The position numbers and the translations under genes are program-made. A stretch of DNA of 64,000 nt, from the NCBI RefSeq assembly GCF_011046485.1, contig NZ_CP049256.1, positions 2,542,001 to 2,606,000 on the forward strand, in the 5' to 3' direction. The notes beneath the pieces were generated by a model, which was not told the origin of the DNA, did no database searches, and was given only the letters and a program-made list of their open reading frames with translations. Numbering within the stretch: position 1 is the first letter of the stretch; every line of letters begins with the position of its first letter. Shown piece after piece: positions 63,083 through 64,000 of this stretch. Source of the stretch: Microbacterium sp. 4R-513 (GTDB lineage: Bacteria > Actinomycetota > Actinomycetes > Actinomycetales > Microbacteriaceae).

Positions 63083-63104
63083 TTTTCCACAGTGAGGTTC
63101 TCCC

Positions 63105-63488
63105 ATGCCCACCGGCAAGGTCAGGTTCTACGACGAGGAGAAGGGGTTCGGCTTCATCACCAGCGATGACGGCCAGGACGTCTTCCTGCACGCCACTGCC
63201 CTTCCCGCCGGCACCCCGGCTCCCAAGACGGGTGCACGGCTCGAGTTCGGCATCGCCGACGGCAAGCGCGGGCCGCAGGCGCTCTCGGTGCGCGTCCTCG
63301 AAGCGCCGGTGAGCCTCGCCAAGCGCGCGCGCAAGCCCGCCGACGACATGGCGATCATCGTCGAGGACCTCGTGAAGCTCCTCGACGGGATCGGCGGCGA
63401 CCTCCGTCGCGGCCGCTACCCCAGCGGCGCCCACGCCAAGAAGGTCGCCGCCGTGCTCCGCAAGGTCGCGGATGAGCTCGACGCCTGA
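63105..63488 (+). CDS. cspB: Cold-shock protein with C-terminal extension (CspB-like)
   Basis: An N-terminal cold-shock domain (1-66) with RNP1 KGFGFI and RNP2 VFLHAT is followed by a basic helical extension of about 60 residues (RARKPADDMAIIVEDLVKLLDG...AAVLRKVADELDA). The same two-part form is seen in Mycobacterium CspB (Rv0871). It acts as an RNA or single-strand DNA chaperone. The downstream DUF3027 start lies inside its 3' end (17-bp overlap). Confidence 0.94.
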   Translation: MPTGKVRFYDEEKGFGFITSDDGQDVFLHATALPAGTPAPKTGARLEFGIADGKRGPQALSVRVLEAPVSLAKRARKPADDMAIIVEDLVKLLDGIGGDLRRGRYPSGAHAKKVAAVLRKVADELDA

Positions 63489-64000
63489 CCCCGAGGTGAC
63501 CTCCCCGGGCGAGTCCGACGACCACGCGCTGTTCGACATCCCCGCCGACGACCCGACCGAGCCCGGTCAGGATTCGTCGACGGATGCCGAGGCCGCCGCT
63601 GCTGAGACGGACGAAGCCGAAGAGACCGCCGAGCCCGAGTCGGCGGTGTCCGAGTCGGACCAGTCCGAGTCGGTCGCTCCCGTCGAGCCCGATGCCCGGC
63701 TCTTCGAGGCACACGACCTCGCGCTCGCCGCACTGCGCGAGATCACGCCCGAGACCACGATCGGCCCGCCGGCGGGCTACACCGTCGAAGACGGAGGCGT
63801 CGTCTCGCTGCGCTTCGAGAACCGCCTCGCCGGGTACCCCGGCTGGTTCTGGACGGTCAGCGTCGCTGTCGTCGACGGATCCGAGCCCACGGTGCTCGAG
63901 ACCGAGCTCGTCCCGGGCGACGGCGCGCTCCTCGCCCCGGACTGGGTGCCGTGGGCCGAGCGGCTCGCCGAGTATCACGCCGCGCAGGCAGCGCTCGCCG
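63472..64000 (+). CDS. DUF3027 protein, truncated by the window end
   Basis: The visible 176 residues start SSTPDPEVTSPGESD. They continue through a long acidic, disordered region rich in Glu, Asp, Ser and Ala (to about 80). The DUF3027 domain then begins: ARLFEAHDLALAALREITPETTIGPP and RLAGYPGWFWTVSVAVVDG with LLAPDWVPWAERLAEY. Mycobacterium Rv0883c is the family member. Start ATG 63472 overlaps cspB by 17 bp. The frame is open at the window edge. Confidence 0.9.
   Translation, partial: MSSTPDPEVTSPGESDDHALFDIPADDPTEPGQDSSTDAEAAAAETDEAEETAEPESAVSESDQSESVAPVEPDARLFEAHDLALAALREITPETTIGPPAGYTVEDGGVVSLRFENRLAGYPGWFWTVSVAVVDGSEPTVLETELVPGDGALLAPDWVPWAERLAEYHAAQAALA

Overview
The window is chromosomal DNA of a high-GC actinobacterium, most likely family Microbacteriaceae and probably Microbacterium or a close relative. 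The evidence is the very high GC content with G/C-ending codons, ATG/GTG starts joined by 4-bp overlaps, and gene neighbourhoods typical of Actinobacteria: gpmA / phoU / senX3-regX3; carD-ispDF...cysS-rlmB; sigK-rskA beside a fasciclin lipoprotein; DUF3263-LytR_C-cspA-groEL; and an XPB helicase pair with cspB and DUF3027. No plasmid, prophage, integrase, transposase or CRISPR array was found.

Layout. 0-13 kb: DMT and MMPL transporters, nicotinamidase, a Ser/Thr kinase with a lipoprotein partner, tRNA-Lys, an SLC13/ArsB-like permease, the fasciclin/sigK/rskA locus, an AraC regulator with a VOC protein, and pabC. 13-14.3 kb: a DUF559 protein flanked by two related inverted-repeat elements. 14-23 kb: pstSCAB behind a clear PHO box, a Rho-N/H1-like protein, mutT1-ppk1 and glnR. 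23-28 kb: small membrane proteins, a nitrobindin-like protein, ygfZ, a FUSC protein, a methyltransferase and gpmA. 28-31 kb: phoU and senX3-regX3. 31-40 kb: carD, ispDF, a LuxR-type regulator beside a flavin monooxygenase, cysS and rlmB. 41-44.7 kb: DUF4032 protein, a sugar-ABC ATPase, and a DsbA-fold protein without its CxxC. 44.7-45.1 kb: tRNA-Thr followed by a tandem array of tRNA-derived units. 45-52 kb: DMT transporter, nitroreductase, msrB, DUF2332, DUF3263, LytR_C, cspA, groEL with CIRCE operators, and a lone WXG100 protein. 52-58 kb: a two-component system whose kinase seems to use a CTG start, a SufR-like regulator divergent from a flavoprotein reductase, and a RibD-like reductase. 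58-64 kb: a TetR regulator facing an epoxide-hydrolase-like enzyme, XPB helicase with partner, cspB and DUF3027 (cut by the window end).

Themes. Phosphate metabolism is spread over three loci: uptake (pst), sensing (senX3-regX3, phoU) and polyphosphate (ppk1). Stress functions recur: groEL/CIRCE, two cold-shock genes, msrB, sigK and carD. Two window-wide signals stand out. First, more than twenty genes have a -10-like hexamer 6-8 nt before the start codon, which points to leaderless transcripts. Second, the heptamer GGATGCC/GGCATCC is much more frequent than composition predicts.

The most unusual locus is 44,709-45,062. An intact tRNA-Thr(UGU) is followed by three near-identical 67-68 nt units that keep its 3' half and the CCA end. 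Each unit can be drawn as a cloverleaf without a D-arm. Shorter 3'-end fragments are interspersed.
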